From: Komagataeibacter oboediens
Lineage (GTDB): Bacteria; Pseudomonadota; Alphaproteobacteria; Acetobacterales; Acetobacteraceae
Assembly: GCF_003207815.1 (NCBI RefSeq)
Contig: NZ_NKTX01000005.1
Coordinates: 1-64,000, forward strand
Length of the DNA stretch: 64,000 nucleotides
Direction of reading: 5' to 3'
A model generated the notes under the pieces. That model did not search any database. It saw only the letters and a list, made by a program, of their open reading frames with translations, and was not told the origin of the DNA. A program made the translations under genes and the position numbers. This document shows, one piece after another, positions 33,674 through 43,149 of this stretch (positions are counted from its first letter, which is position 1; every line of letters begins with the position of its first letter).

Positions 33674-34974
33674 CGTCCTGCCATCGCCGCGATCGCGGCT
33701 GCAACCTGCCGCGCAATGTCCGGATCGGACGGGGAGGCAACGGTGGGTACGGTGTTGTCCGAACCGCGTTGCCCCATATGCGCGATGACCCATTGCGCGA
33801 TATCCTGCGCTGTCCGCACATAATGGACGCGTGTGCCCATCCGGGCATAGGCCTGACGGAAATTGCCTGTCTGCGGACCGCTGGCTATCGTGCACCCGGC
33901 ATGTGCCGGTTCCGCCGGATTATGGCCACCCCCGGCACAGCCCGGCAGGCTGTTTCCCATGAGGACGGGCGCGCCAAGGGCGTAGAACAGTCCCGTCTCC
34001 CCCAATGTGTCGCATATCCATACGGCGTCATGGTCCGTAGGAAACTGTCCCTCCGCCCGGCGGGGCAGCGGGTGACCCGCAAGGGTTTCGATTTCCGTCC
34101 CGCGTTCGGGATGGCGGGGAATGATGATGGTCAGCGCGTCGGGCACGGTATGGCGGACCAGATGGCTGGCGGCCAGAATGCCGGCTTCTTCCCCCCGATG
34201 GGTCGAGGCGGCGACCCAGACCGGACGCCCCGCAAGGTGGTGGTGGATTTCGTCCAGCGCCGACGGGTCATATGGCAGGGCGGGGGCGGCTTCCTTCAGG
34301 TCCGCTACAAGGTCGATCCGCGCGGCGCCCCCAAGGCGCAGGCGCTGCGCATCTTCAGGGCTGCGCGCCATGACCCATGAAAAGGCGGACAGCATGCGCG
34401 CCAGCAGGCATCGCGCCATGCCCCATCGGGTCAATGACCGGTCGGACAGGCGTCCGTTCAGCAATGCCAGCGGAATATGTCGGCTGCGGCATGAAGCGAT
34501 CAGGTTGGGCCAGAGTTCGCTTTCCACCAGTGCTGCCACATCAGGTCGCCAGAAATCGAGGAACCGCGCGACCCAGCGCGGAACATCCAGCGGCGCGAAT
34601 TGCTGGATGACCCGTTCATGGCCGTGCAGGCCCGGCAGGCGGGCCTGCATGATTCCGGCACCTGTCACGGTGCCGGTCGTAACCAGAATGGTATGGGTGG
34701 GGCTGATGGCAAGAAGCTGGCTGATAACCGGCAGCAGCGCCACGCTTTCCCCCACGCTTGCCGCGTGCAGCCATATCAGGGGGCCGGGGGGGCGACTGGC
34801 ACGGCTGGCAATGCCACGGCGTTGCGGCACGCTGTCGGAGGTTTCCCTGCCGCGCGTCAGACGGCGGCGCAGGTTCAGGCGAAGGAAGGGGGGCAGCAGG
34901 CTGGCAACACCCCACCATGCCGCCGCAAGGACGGCACCGCACGGGCCTGTGCCCATCCTGTCCCGGTGCGTCAT
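33670..34974 (-). CDS. waaA: 3-deoxy-D-manno-octulosonic acid transferase
   Basis: 434-aa GT30 enzyme adding Kdo to lipid IVA. An N-terminal hydrophobic anchor (VLAAAWWGVASLLPPFL) is followed by the acceptor domain with IWLHAASVGES (catalytic Glu near 76), VTTGTVTGA, PLDVPRWVARFLDFWRPD and ESELWPNLI, then the CMP-Kdo domain with ASTHRGEE, PRHPERG and GHNPAEPAHAGC. The start is uncertain: 34974 and 34956 are both plausible and an ATG at 35022 adds 16 residues. The order waaA-lpxK-lpxL is functionally sensible and tightly overlapping. Confidence 0.94.
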   Translation of the reverse strand: MTHRDRMGTGPCGAVLAAAWWGVASLLPPFLRLNLRRRLTRGRETSDSVPQRRGIASRASRPPGPLIWLHAASVGESVALLPVISQLLAISPTHTILVTTGTVTGAGIMQARLPGLHGHERVIQQFAPLDVPRWVARFLDFWRPDVAALVESELWPNLIASCRSRHIPLALLNGRLSDRSLTRWGMARCLLARMLSAFSWVMARSPEDAQRLRLGGAARIDLVADLKEAAPALPYDPSALDEIHHHLAGRPVWVAASTHRGEEAGILAASHLVRHTVPDALTIIIPRHPERGTEIETLAGHPLPRRAEGQFPTDHDAVWICDTLGETGLFYALGAPVLMGNSLPGCAGGGHNPAEPAHAGCTIASGPQTGNFRQAYARMGTRVHYVRTAQDIAQWVIAHMGQRGSDNTVPTVASPSDPDIARQVAAAIAAMAGR

Positions 34975-35070
34975 GGCTGTATCAGTTCGAAAACACGCTT
35001 GCGCATGCCCTTGCGGTAACACGCCCCGCCGGGTGGGGAAAGGACACAGGTCCTTTTCCCCGGTGTGTGG

Positions 35071-35562
35071 TCATGACACGAAGCGGCGGAATCCCAGTCC
35101 CTGCACGCGTTCATGCAGGATGGACGGCTGGTAGGCGACGGAAATGATTTCGTGCGCCTGCTGCCATACGCTGACGGCCTCCGGCCGTTCGGTCTGCACG
35201 GTGGTGATGCCACAGCGCAGCATGAATTCGTACTGGTCGGGCAACGGCGTGCCCGTGGCCCGGATTTCCCCCGTAAACGACAGGTGTTCGCGCAGGGCAC
35301 GTGCCTGCGTGAAGGCGCGTCCGTCGCGGAAGGAGGTGAACGTGACCGCCACCAGCCCGAGGCGCGGCAGGGCAGGGCGGAGCAGGGCTACATCCACATC
35401 CGGCCCGATGGCGACACCCAGCGGTGCATCGCCCGCGCGCGCCAGACCTTCCTCCAGCCGTGCGAAGGGTACGATCACGGCGCCCGTCGCGGGAATGGGG
35501 TCATCCCCGGCAACCGTGACCCAGGCGTCATCCACGATGTGGCCATTCTCAAGCAGGGGCAT
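35071..35562 (-). CDS. DUF934 family protein linked to sulfite reductase
   Basis: 163 aa; ATG at 35562 with AAGGA 8 nt upstream and a 14-nt overlap with the cysI 3' end. The family pattern is visible: VIVPFARLEEGLA, GVAIGPDVDVALL, LGLVAVTFTSFRDGRAFTQARALRE and the C-terminal RCGITTVQTERPEA. DUF934 genes are found next to cysI or nirA-type reductases across proteobacteria; the molecular role is unsettled, with a part in sulfite reduction proposed from context. Distal gene of the DUF2849-cysI-DUF934 unit. Confidence 0.82.
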   Translation of the reverse strand: MPLLENGHIVDDAWVTVAGDDPIPATGAVIVPFARLEEGLARAGDAPLGVAIGPDVDVALLRPALPRLGLVAVTFTSFRDGRAFTQARALREHLSFTGEIRATGTPLPDQYEFMLRCGITTVQTERPEAVSVWQQAHEIISVAYQPSILHERVQGLGFRRFVS

Positions 35563-37237
35563 AGACGGCATCCTTGAAGCTGGCGGCGCCAAGACGCCGG
35601 TATGTATCGATAAACTGCTCGTCACCCTGACGCAGCACCAGATAGGTATCGATCAGCCGGGCGATGGCGTCGACCGTTTCATCTTCCGGTAGCGCCGGAC
35701 CGATGATCTGGCCAATGGCCACGTCATTGCCAGCCGAACCGCCAAGGGTAAGCTGGAAGAATTCCTCGCCGCGCTTGTCCACGCCAAGGATGCCGATATG
35801 GCCCGCATGGTGGTGCCCGCAGGCGTTGATGCAGCCAGATATGTTAATGTTCAGCCTGCCGATGCGTTCCTGCAGTTCGGGGTCGGCAAAGCGGGCGCTG
35901 AGCTTCTGCGCAATGGGGATGGAACGCGCATTGGCCAGCGCGCAGTAATCCAGACCGGGGCAGGCAATGATATCGCCCACCAGCCCGATATTGGGCGTGC
36001 CCAGACCGGCCGCGACCAGTTTGTGCCACAGGTCACGCAGCCGGTCCTTGCGCACATGGCCCAGCACCACGTTCTGCATGTGGGTGACGCGGATTTCACC
36101 AAATGACCAGCCATCGGCCAGATCGGCGATCAGGTCCATCTGGTCCGCCGTGACATCACCGGGAATGCCGCCATCAGGCTTTACGGAAACCACGGCGCAG
36201 ATGAACCCGTCATTGCGGTGGGGATGGGTGTTGGTGCGCACCCAGCGGTCAAAGGCCGGGTCTGCCCTGCGGTCGGCGGCCAGCTTCTGCGCCGCGTCAG
36301 CGGGGGCCGCCAGGTCGGGAATGCCGAAGCGCGCGCGGATGCCGTCCACGATGGCGGGGTCAAGCCGGTAGTCCGCGCGGTTCATCAGCGCAAATTCCGC
36401 ATCGACCTTTTCGCGGAACTGCTCGACGCCCAGTGCCTGCACAAGGATCTTGATCCGGGCCTTGTACATGTTGTCGCGTCGGCCATAGGCGTTGTACACG
36501 CGCACGATGGCCTCGAGATACGCCAGCAGATCCTCTTCGGGCAGGTTGTCGCGCAACTGCACGCCAATGATCGGTGTGCGCCCAAGGCCGCCGCCCACGA
36601 ACACGTCAAACACCGGCCGACCCTGCGGGCCGGGACGGGCGACCAGCCCGATATCATGGAAACGGGCGGCGACACGATCATGCGGGCTGCCGCTTATGGC
36701 GATCTTGAACTTGCGCGGCAGGAACGAGAATTCCGGGTGCAGCGTGGACCACTGGCGCAGGATTTCCGCATGAATGCGCGGGTCCAGCAGTTCATCGGCG
36801 GCCGCCCCCGCGAATTCGTCGCATGTGACATTACGGATGCAGTTGCCGCTGGTCTGGATCGCATGCATGTTCACGCGGGCCAGGTGTTCGAGGATATCGG
36901 GCGTATCCTCCAGCCGGATCCAGTTGAACTGCACGTTCTGCCGTGTGGTGAAGTGCCCGTAATCGCGGTCATACGTGCGCGCGATATGGGCAAGCGCGCG
37001 CATCTGGTCGGACCCCATCATGCCGTAGGGCACCGCAACCCGCAGCATGTAGGCATGCAACTGCAGGTACAGGCCATTCATCAGGCGCAGTGGCTTGAAT
37101 TCGTCCTCGCTCAGGTCGCCAGCAATGCGGCGGTTCACCTGTTCGCGGAACTGCGCCACGCGCTGGGACAGGAAGGTGCGGTCCACCTGGTCATAGGCAT
37201 ACCGGCCAACCGGCAGGGTCGCGGTGTCAGTGGACAT
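35549..37237 (-). CDS. cysI: Sulfite (or nitrite) reductase, siroheme [4Fe-4S] hemoprotein
   Basis: 562 aa. The enzyme has the two pseudo-repeats of this family: HFTTRQNVQFNWI in the first and the cluster ligands in the second. Cys426 and Cys432 (CPGLDYC) with Cys469 and Cys473 (SGCINACGHHHAG) bind the coupled siroheme-iron-sulfur centre. It reduces sulfite to sulfide; sulfite and nitrite reductases are hard to separate by eye, but the cys gene context favours sulfite. No CysJ flavoprotein is encoded in the window, so electrons may come from ferredoxin or another reductase. The start at 37237 overlaps DUF2849 by 11 nt. Confidence 0.9.
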   Translation of the reverse strand: MSTDTATLPVGRYAYDQVDRTFLSQRVAQFREQVNRRIAGDLSEDEFKPLRLMNGLYLQLHAYMLRVAVPYGMMGSDQMRALAHIARTYDRDYGHFTTRQNVQFNWIRLEDTPDILEHLARVNMHAIQTSGNCIRNVTCDEFAGAAADELLDPRIHAEILRQWSTLHPEFSFLPRKFKIAISGSPHDRVAARFHDIGLVARPGPQGRPVFDVFVGGGLGRTPIIGVQLRDNLPEEDLLAYLEAIVRVYNAYGRRDNMYKARIKILVQALGVEQFREKVDAEFALMNRADYRLDPAIVDGIRARFGIPDLAAPADAAQKLAADRRADPAFDRWVRTNTHPHRNDGFICAVVSVKPDGGIPGDVTADQMDLIADLADGWSFGEIRVTHMQNVVLGHVRKDRLRDLWHKLVAAGLGTPNIGLVGDIIACPGLDYCALANARSIPIAQKLSARFADPELQERIGRLNINISGCINACGHHHAGHIGILGVDKRGEEFFQLTLGGSAGNDVAIGQIIGPALPEDETVDAIARLIDTYLVLRQGDEQFIDTYRRLGAASFKDAVYAPA

Positions 37238-37556
37238 GGGATATCTCCACAGGGGCAAAATCGGGGTGGACGCTGGGACCGAACGCACGAATGCGCTCAC
37301 GCATGGTCAGCGGGGATATGCCAGCAGCCGACGGGTCCAGCTGCACGCCATAGATACCCACCAGTTTGCGGGCATCCGGCGTCGCCTTGGTCTGCTTTAT
37401 CGCATCTTCCACATCCGCATTGTCGAAAATACGGGCATGGGCGATATGTTCCGACCATCCCTGCTGCGTCAGCCAGACAGTACGGCCATCAAGCAGACGG
37501 TTGGCGGTAATGACGCTGGCGCCGGTCGTATCCCGGCGGTTGTTCCTGACATCCAC
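37227..37556 (-). CDS. DUF2849 family protein (sulfite reductase-associated)
   Basis: 109 aa from a GTG at 37556. The core VITANRLLDGRTVWLTQQGWSEHI matches the DUF2849 pattern, followed by ARIFDNADVEDAI and a conserved ARKLVGIYGVQLD. Genes of this family precede cysI in alphaproteobacteria; function unknown, small soluble protein. AAGGA lies 11 nt before the start, a rather long spacing. First gene after the cysNC terminator, so it probably has its own promoter in the 37557-37605 interval or depends on read-through. Confidence 0.8.
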   Translation of the reverse strand: MDVRNNRRDTTGASVITANRLLDGRTVWLTQQGWSEHIAHARIFDNADVEDAIKQTKATPDARKLVGIYGVQLDPSAAGISPLTMRERIRAFGPSVHPDFAPVEISHVH

Positions 37557-37605
37557 TTGTGAACCGATCCTTTCCAGGCAACAGGCGTAATATGCCGTGA
37601 CTGGT

Positions 37606-37637
37606 ACAAAAAGGCGCCAGACATGTAAACTGGCGCC
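37606..37637 (-). terminator. Intrinsic terminator (minus strand) after cysNC
   Basis: Read on the minus strand, an 8-bp perfect stem (37637-37630 with 37620-37613) with a 9-nt loop is followed by TTTTTGT. It falls between cysNC and DUF2849 and would split the cys genes into two transcripts, or act as an attenuator. Confidence 0.82.
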
Positions 37638-37703
37638 CATGATCCTAAACCCGGTCCTGCATGGGGTCAGGTCGCCGCTGCGGGCGGCCTGACCCTGCCG
37701 GCA

Positions 37704-39590
37704 TCAGGATTGCTGGCGCTGGGCCGCCTCATCAGGGCGGATTTCATCGCCAATGAAGGCGGCAAGGCGTGCAGCCGTCTCGTCGCTTGACACATTGGCC
37801 GTTTCCAGCCGCAGGTCGGGGCTGACAGGGGCTTCATACGGCGCATCGATGCCAGTGAACCCTTCGATCTTGCCCGCGCGGGCGGCGGCATACAGGCCCT
37901 TGGGGTCGCGCTGTTCACACGTGGCCTGCGGCGTGTCGATGAAGATTTCATGAAAACCCTCACCCACGATCTGGCGGGCAAGTTCACGGTCCGCAATGGT
38001 GGGCGAGATCAGGGCAACGATCACGACCTGCCCGCTTTCCGCAAGGATGCGGGCAACGGCGGCGGCGCGACGTACGTTTTCACGACGGTCCGCTTCCGAA
38101 AAGCCAAGGTCCGAACACAGTCCCGCACGCAGAGTATCTCCATCCAGAACCGATACATCGATCCCGCGGGAGAACAGGCGCGTCTCCGCCCCGCGCGCCA
38201 GCGTGCTCTTGCCTGCGCCCGGCAGGCCGGTCATCCAGAACACGCCGCCACGGTGGCCTTTCGCCCGTGCACGGTCCCACAGCGACACGGCGCTGCCGGT
38301 CGGGTGGATGGCATTGCGGCCCGCGACACTTTCGGCAACGCCGATCAGCGGCGCGCCACCGACGATCTGCTGGTTGCGGTCCACCAGCACGCCGCGTCCG
38401 TCCGACGTGCCGGGCACGAACGGGTCGAACAGCATGGTTTCGGACACCGCCAGCGTGATTTCGGCAAAGCCTTCGGGCGGAACTTCCTCGGCGGGGTGTT
38501 CGGTCAGATCCTCAAGGCGCACCACGGAATCGATGGCCGCCACCGTGACCTGATGTTCCGCCGTGGCAAGGCGTAGCCTGAAGCTTTCGCCCACGCGCAG
38601 CGGTTCCTGACGCAGCCAGAACAGGCGGGTGCGGATGCGTGCTGCGCGCAGCGGTGCGGCGGATGCGGGATACAGGAAGTCGCCACGGTCGGGAATGACA
38701 TCGGGTTCCAGCGTCACGGCCACGGACTGCCCCGCGATGGCCGCGACCTGCGGTGCCGTGTGCCAGCTTTCGATGGTGGCGATGCGCGCGCGCGCGCCCT
38801 GCGTGCCAATTACGATCTCATCACCCACGCGGATGCGGCCACGTTCGATACGGCCCACGACAATACGCTTGGTGTCGAAGCGGTAGACGTCCTGCACCGG
38901 CAGGCGCAGCGGCAGGTCGGCGCGCGAGGACGGGGCAGGGACCGCGGCCAGTGCCTCGGTCAGGGTCGGGCCCTTGTACCACGGCATCCGGTCCGAACGC
39001 GACGCCATGTTGTCGCCCTCACGTGCGGAGGCGGGGACGAACACCGTCGGCTCGATTTCAAGCTGGTGCAGCAGGGCGGTGACATCCCGCTCGGCCGCTT
39101 CGATCTTCTTCTGGTCGTAGTCGAGGATATCGACCTTGTTCATCAGCACGATGACATGGCGGATGCCGATCAGGCGCAGCAGCATCGCATGGCGGCGGGT
39201 CTGTTCCTGCGCGCCTTCATTCGCGTCCACCACCAGTACGGCGGCTTCGGCATCGGCGGCACCCGTGATCATGTTGCGCAGGAACTGGCGGTGGCCAGGC
39301 GCGTCCACGATCACGAACTGGCGCGTGCCCAGTCGGAAGGGAATGCGCGTGGAATCAACGGTAACACCCTGATCGCGTTCGATCTGCAGGCTATCGAGCA
39401 GGAAGCTCCATTCAACCGCCAGGCCGCGCTTTTTGCTGGATTCAATGATCTGCGCGACACGTCCGTCGGGCAGGCTGTCGGTATCATACAGCAGGCGACC
39501 GATCAGGGTGGATTTGCCATGGTCGACATGGCCCACGATCACGATGGGGGTGGCGGCTTCCTGCGGGGCAGGGGTCGGGATTGTACTCAT
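37704..39590 (-). CDS. cysNC: Bifunctional sulfate adenylyltransferase subunit 1 / APS kinase
   Basis: 628-aa fusion. The N-terminal CysN GTPase (GHVDHGKS at 20-27, [15 protein letters not shown]) drives ATP sulfurylase; translation-factor-like beta barrels follow to about residue 430. A C-terminal APS kinase has the P-loop GLPGAGKST near 454 with LDGDTLR and FSEADRREN. With CysD it activates sulfate to APS, and the kinase makes PAPS. The downstream reductase is of the APS type, so PAPS may be for sulfation or an overflow product. Start at 39590 (MSTIPTPAP). It lies 25 nt after cysD. Confidence 0.94.
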   Translation of the reverse strand: MSTIPTPAPQEAATPIVIVGHVDHGKSTLIGRLLYDTDSLPDGRVAQIIESSKKRGLAVEWSFLLDSLQIERDQGVTVDSTRIPFRLGTRQFVIVDAPGHRQFLRNMITGAADAEAAVLVVDANEGAQEQTRRHAMLLRLIGIRHVIVLMNKVDILDYDQKKIEAAERDVTALLHQLEIEPTVFVPASAREGDNMASRSDRMPWYKGPTLTEALAAVPAPSSRADLPLRLPVQDVYRFDTKRIVVGRIERGRIRVGDEIVIGTQGARARIATIESWHTAPQVAAIAGQSVAVTLEPDVIPDRGDFLYPASAAPLRAARIRTRLFWLRQEPLRVGESFRLRLATAEHQVTVAAIDSVVRLEDLTEHPAEEVPPEGFAEITLAVSETMLFDPFVPGTSDGRGVLVDRNQQIVGGAPLIGVAESVAGRNAIHPTGSAVSLWDRARAKGHRGGVFWMTGLPGAGKSTLARGAETRLFSRGIDVSVLDGDTLRAGLCSDLGFSEADRRENVRRAAAVARILAESGQVVIVALISPTIADRELARQIVGEGFHEIFIDTPQATCEQRDPKGLYAAARAGKIEGFTGIDAPYEAPVSPDLRLETANVSSDETAARLAAFIGDEIRPDEAAQRQQS

Positions 39591-39615
39591 TGTAATATAA
39601 CTCCGTCCTGTCCGA

Positions 39616-40410
39616 TCAGAGGTAGCCGGCCACGCGCAGGCGTTCGAACGCGTCCTCGGATTCATGGTCCATGGCGCGTCCCGCGCGTTCGGATGTGCGT
39701 GAGGTTTCCAGTTCGGCGATCACTTCGGCCACGGTTGTCGCGTTGCTTTCCACCGGGCTGGTGATGTCCTGGTCCCCCAGCGAGCGGTAGCGCTTGCCGT
39801 CCTTTGCGAAATACAGGTCAACCAGCGGGATGCCTTCGCGTTCGACATAGCGCCAGATGTCAATTTCACGCCATGACAGCAGCGGGTGCACGCGCACGTG
39901 CATGCCGGGTTCGTGCGGGGTGGCGTACTGGTCCCAGAATTCGGGCGGCTGGTTGCGCACGTCCCATTTGTGGCCGGCGCCACGGGGGCTGAACACGCGT
40001 TCCTTCGCACGGGTGGCCTGTTCATCGCGGCGGATGCCCGCGATCACGCCCGCCAGCTTGTACTTGTCGATCATCGCGGCAAGGCCCGCAGTCTTGCGCG
40101 CCGCCGAACGCGCGGCAGGCGGCAGGGTGGGATCGATGTCCTCCACCGGCGGGCAGTCGCCCAGCAGCAGTTCAAGGTTCCACTTCTTGGTGTATTCGTC
40201 GCGGAACTGGTACATTTCGGGGAATTTCTTGCCCGTATCCACATGCATGACCGGGAACGGCACGCGGCCAAGGAACGCCTTGCGCGCCAGCCACAGCATG
40301 ACGTTGGAATCCTTGCCCAGCGACCACAGCATCGCCAGTGGCTTCAGCTTCCGGTAGGCTTCACGCAGGATGAAGATGCTCTGCGCCTCTAGTTGGTCGA
40401 GATCGTCCAT
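39616..40410 (-). CDS. cysD: Sulfate adenylyltransferase subunit 2
   Basis: 264-aa PP-loop ATP pyrophosphatase that adenylates sulfate with the CysN GTPase. The signature [18 protein letters not shown] (29-46) is the PP-loop region; [22 protein letters not shown] and [19 protein letters not shown] are typical of CysD. The start at 40410 ([13 protein letters not shown]) is the family start; a frame reaching 40599 has no conservation. Second gene of cysH-cysD-cysNC. Confidence 0.96.
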   Translation of the reverse strand: MDDLDQLEAQSIFILREAYRKLKPLAMLWSLGKDSNVMLWLARKAFLGRVPFPVMHVDTGKKFPEMYQFRDEYTKKWNLELLLGDCPPVEDIDPTLPPAARSAARKTAGLAAMIDKYKLAGVIAGIRRDEQATRAKERVFSPRGAGHKWDVRNQPPEFWDQYATPHEPGMHVRVHPLLSWREIDIWRYVEREGIPLVDLYFAKDGKRYRSLGDQDITSPVESNATTVAEVIAELETSRTSERAGRAMDHESEDAFERLRVAGYL

Positions 40411-40490
40411 GGAATTACAGACCTTCCGTAACAGGAAAGAAAACAGGGAAACTGGCGGCCTCGGCATGGCCGGCAAAGGGGTGTTCCGGT

Positions 40491-41183
40491 TCAGGACGCC
40501 TTGCGGACATGGATACCACATTCCGTCTTGGCCTGCCCGGCCCAACGGCCCTGGCGGGGGTCCTCGCCTTCGGCCACGGGCCGCGTGCACGGCGCGCACC
40601 CGATGGAGGGATAGCCGCGCAGCGTCAGCGGGTGTCGCGGTAGGTTGCGGCGTGTCATTTCGGCGTCAAGTTCACGCGGCGTCCAGCTGATCAGCGGATT
40701 GATCTTGATCCTGCCCCCTGGCGCGTCCTCCACCACCGGCAGGCCCTGCCGGGTCGCGGCCTGCGTGCGCTTGCGGCCCGTAATCCACGCGTCAAAGGGG
40801 ATCATGGCTTCATCCAGCGGCTCGACCTTGCGCAATGCGCAGCAGGCATCAGGGTCAAAGGCCCATAGCTGGCCTTCGGGGTCGCGGCGTTCGATCTGGC
40901 CGGGGGCGGGGTGCAGGTCGCGCACATCACGCAGGCCCAGCACGCGGGCCAGTTCCTGCCGGTAGGCCAGCGTTTCGGGGAAATGCTGCCCCGTTTCAAG
41001 GAATAGAACCGGAACGGCGGGATCGATTTCCGCCGCCAGTGCCAGCATCACGGCGGATTCAGCGCCAAAGGATGAAACAAGCGCAATGCGACCGCGCAGC
41101 CGCGTCAGGGCGACACGAAGCACCTCGGAAGCGTTTTCCCCCGCCTGCTTCAGTTCTGCCATAATGTCCGCGTTGATGCGCAT
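40491..41183 (-). CDS. cysH: Adenylyl-sulfate (APS) reductase, [4Fe-4S] type
   Basis: 230-aa assimilatory reductase. Cys114-Cys115 (DACCALRKVEPL) and Cys196/Cys199 (GCAPC) form the four-cysteine cluster site that separates APS reductases from PAPS reductases; Cys222 in ECGIH carries the S-sulfo intermediate. The SSFGAESAVML segment is the nucleotide loop. It converts APS to sulfite with thioredoxin. GGGGGGAG precedes the ATG at 41183, a strong site that decides the start. Lead gene of the cys cluster. A repeated GCCTAG hexamer upstream on its strand might be a regulator site (speculative). Confidence 0.94.
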   Translation of the reverse strand: MRINADIMAELKQAGENASEVLRVALTRLRGRIALVSSFGAESAVMLALAAEIDPAVPVLFLETGQHFPETLAYRQELARVLGLRDVRDLHPAPGQIERRDPEGQLWAFDPDACCALRKVEPLDEAMIPFDAWITGRKRTQAATRQGLPVVEDAPGGRIKINPLISWTPRELDAEMTRRNLPRHPLTLRGYPSIGCAPCTRPVAEGEDPRQGRWAGQAKTECGIHVRKAS

Positions 41184-41353
41184 AATCTCCCCCCCTAGGC
41201 CAGATTTTACACTAGGCTTTGGCGTTCTTTTCACGTCACACCTAATCCCCGCACGGCGTAAAATCAAGGCGGGGTCCGGCATTTATACACAAAAATATGC
41301 GTATTGTGAGACGGGGGACCAAAATGGCGCGGAATATGGGTGTATCGTACGTC

Positions 41354-42235
41354 TCAGCGGCTCATGATAACGATAATATCGCTGTTTTCCAGCATATGCC
41401 GCGTGACGCCGCCCAGAATCATCTGACGCAGGCGGGAGTGGGAATATGCCCCCATGACCATCATGTCCGCCCCCAGGTCATGGGCAGTGGCCAGCATGTC
41501 TTCGCCTACGGGGCGTGTATCACTACCGAATTCGTGAATATTGGTCATGATGCCATGCAGCGCCAGAAATGACCGGACATGGCGGGCTTCCGGGCCGGGG
41601 CGCTGGTAGGCCGGGCTGTGCAGGATATGCACCGCTTCCGCCCGGCGCAGCAGGGGCAGCGCGTGGTGGATGGCGGATGCGGCTTCCGACGTGCCGTTCC
41701 AGCCGATGCAGATCCGCTTCCCGATCGTGGGAGGGGCGACAGGCGGCACGATGACGACCCCGCGCCCGCTTTCGAACAGGATGGCATGCAGCGTGTCCGA
41801 GGACGAGACATCTCCATCCGGGTCAGGCTGGCGCAGGACCACGATATCGGACAGCCGCGCCTGGAACGACACCACGCTGCGGGTATGGCCGCTATGGGCG
41901 ATGAAGCTGGCGGACAGGCCATGCGCACCGACCGGTGACAGGGGGGAATCCACCGCGACGACGGGAATCCCCTCGTCATGAACGAACTTGTCAAACAGTC
42001 CCCGCACCCCATGCAGGCGTGTGGCGCTTTCCTTCAGGGCGGATGCGATCATTTCCTGCACCATCGCACCTGACAGGCCTTCACCCACCAGCGGCCCGAC
42101 TTCCTGCATGTCCGTGCCCACGTGCAGCACGGCCAGGTGGGCGTCGAACATGCGGGCGATCACGCCGCCAGCATGCAGCGCACTTTCCGCATGGCTCATT
42201 CCGCCCAGGGGCAGCAATATCCTGCGTATGCACAT
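41354..42235 (-). CDS. Universal stress protein, two UspA domains
   Basis: 293 aa with two tandem Usp units. The first starts RILLPLGGMSHAESAL; the second is clearer, RICIGWNGTSEAASAIHHALPLL, then ADMMVMGAYSHSRLRQMILGG with the nucleotide-binding G-x2-G-x9-G type pattern, and ends SDIIVIMSR. Tandem Usp proteins usually bind ATP and respond to starvation, oxygen or acid stress. No linked regulator is present. It lies between the cys cluster and pdxH on the same strand with about 100-170-nt gaps on both sides, so it is probably transcribed alone. Confidence 0.85.
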   Translation of the reverse strand: MCIRRILLPLGGMSHAESALHAGGVIARMFDAHLAVLHVGTDMQEVGPLVGEGLSGAMVQEMIASALKESATRLHGVRGLFDKFVHDEGIPVVAVDSPLSPVGAHGLSASFIAHSGHTRSVVSFQARLSDIVVLRQPDPDGDVSSSDTLHAILFESGRGVVIVPPVAPPTIGKRICIGWNGTSEAASAIHHALPLLRRAEAVHILHSPAYQRPGPEARHVRSFLALHGIMTNIHEFGSDTRPVGEDMLATAHDLGADMMVMGAYSHSRLRQMILGGVTRHMLENSDIIVIMSR

Positions 42236-42333
42236 TCAACACCTCCTGATCCGTTCATGGGGAATGCGCATGGCCTGCAAGGCAGGTACGGCACGCCCCG
42301 TATGCACGGAAAACGGATCAGGCGGCGTTAAGT

Positions 42334-42939
42334 TCAGGGGTAAAGGCGTTCGGTCGCCCAGCCATTGACCGTCCGGTCCCATACAGCCCGGTCATGCAGG
42401 CGGTAGGGGCGGTCCTGCCAGAATTCGAAATGCTGTGGCACGACGCGGAAGCCGCTCCAGTTGGCGGGGCGGGGAATGGGGGCGTCGGCATCCGGATAGC
42501 GGGCTTCAAGGTCCGCCACGGCCGCTTCGAACACGGCGCGGTCGGGCAGGGGATGGGACTGGTTCGACGCAATGGCGCCCAGGCGTGACACCCGGCTGCG
42601 GCTGGCGAAATAGGCATCGGCCTCCGCCGCGGTGACGGGTTCCACCGCGCCTTCGATACGGATCTGACGGCGGATGCTTTTCCAGTGGAACAGCAGGGCG
42701 GCGTACGGGTTGGCCTTCAGCTCGGCCGCCTTGCGGCTGTTGAGGTTGGTATAGAACACGAAGCCGCGCCGGTCCGCGCCCTTGAGCAGGATCATCCGTA
42801 CCGATGGCCGCCCGTCAGCCGTGGCGGTCGCCAGCGCCATGGCGTTCGGGTCATTGGGTTCGTGCGCGGTCGCGTCACGCATCCACGCGTCAAACAGGTC
42901 GAACGGATCGGCGTCGAGATCGATCAGGGGAAGGGTCAT
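42334..42939 (-). CDS. pdxH: Pyridoxamine 5'-phosphate oxidase
   Basis: 201-aa FMN enzyme forming pyridoxal 5'-phosphate. Typical elements: [21 protein letters not shown] near residue 33, [25 protein letters not shown] (two parts of the FMN site), and the C-terminal [21 protein letters not shown] with final WATERLYP. Length and ending match the family. It is divergent from fabI. glyA in this window is one of many PLP users but is far away, so there is no operon link. Confidence 0.94.
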   Translation of the reverse strand: MTLPLIDLDADPFDLFDAWMRDATAHEPNDPNAMALATATADGRPSVRMILLKGADRRGFVFYTNLNSRKAAELKANPYAALLFHWKSIRRQIRIEGAVEPVTAAEADAYFASRSRVSRLGAIASNQSHPLPDRAVFEAAVADLEARYPDADAPIPRPANWSGFRVVPQHFEFWQDRPYRLHDRAVWDRTVNGWATERLYP

Positions 42940-43149
42940 GGGATCGGGGTTCCGTCACGCTGCATGCCTTGTACCGGCCTGCGCCCGGACCGGTCTGCGC
43001 AGGGATACGAAACATATGGAAACATAAGGTAAGTTACTATGTGACAATTATTGGCTAGAATTACCGCAATCGGCATCTTGTCCAAAACGGCAGCTTGTGC
43101 AACCACGAGGCCGAAATTTCATCCGTCATTTACCATTAAGGATACCAGC

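Noticed and set aside
38760-39764. Long plus-strand frame opposite cysNC
   Set aside because: Antisense to a clear fusion enzyme, with glycine/histidine/arginine-rich filler sequence.
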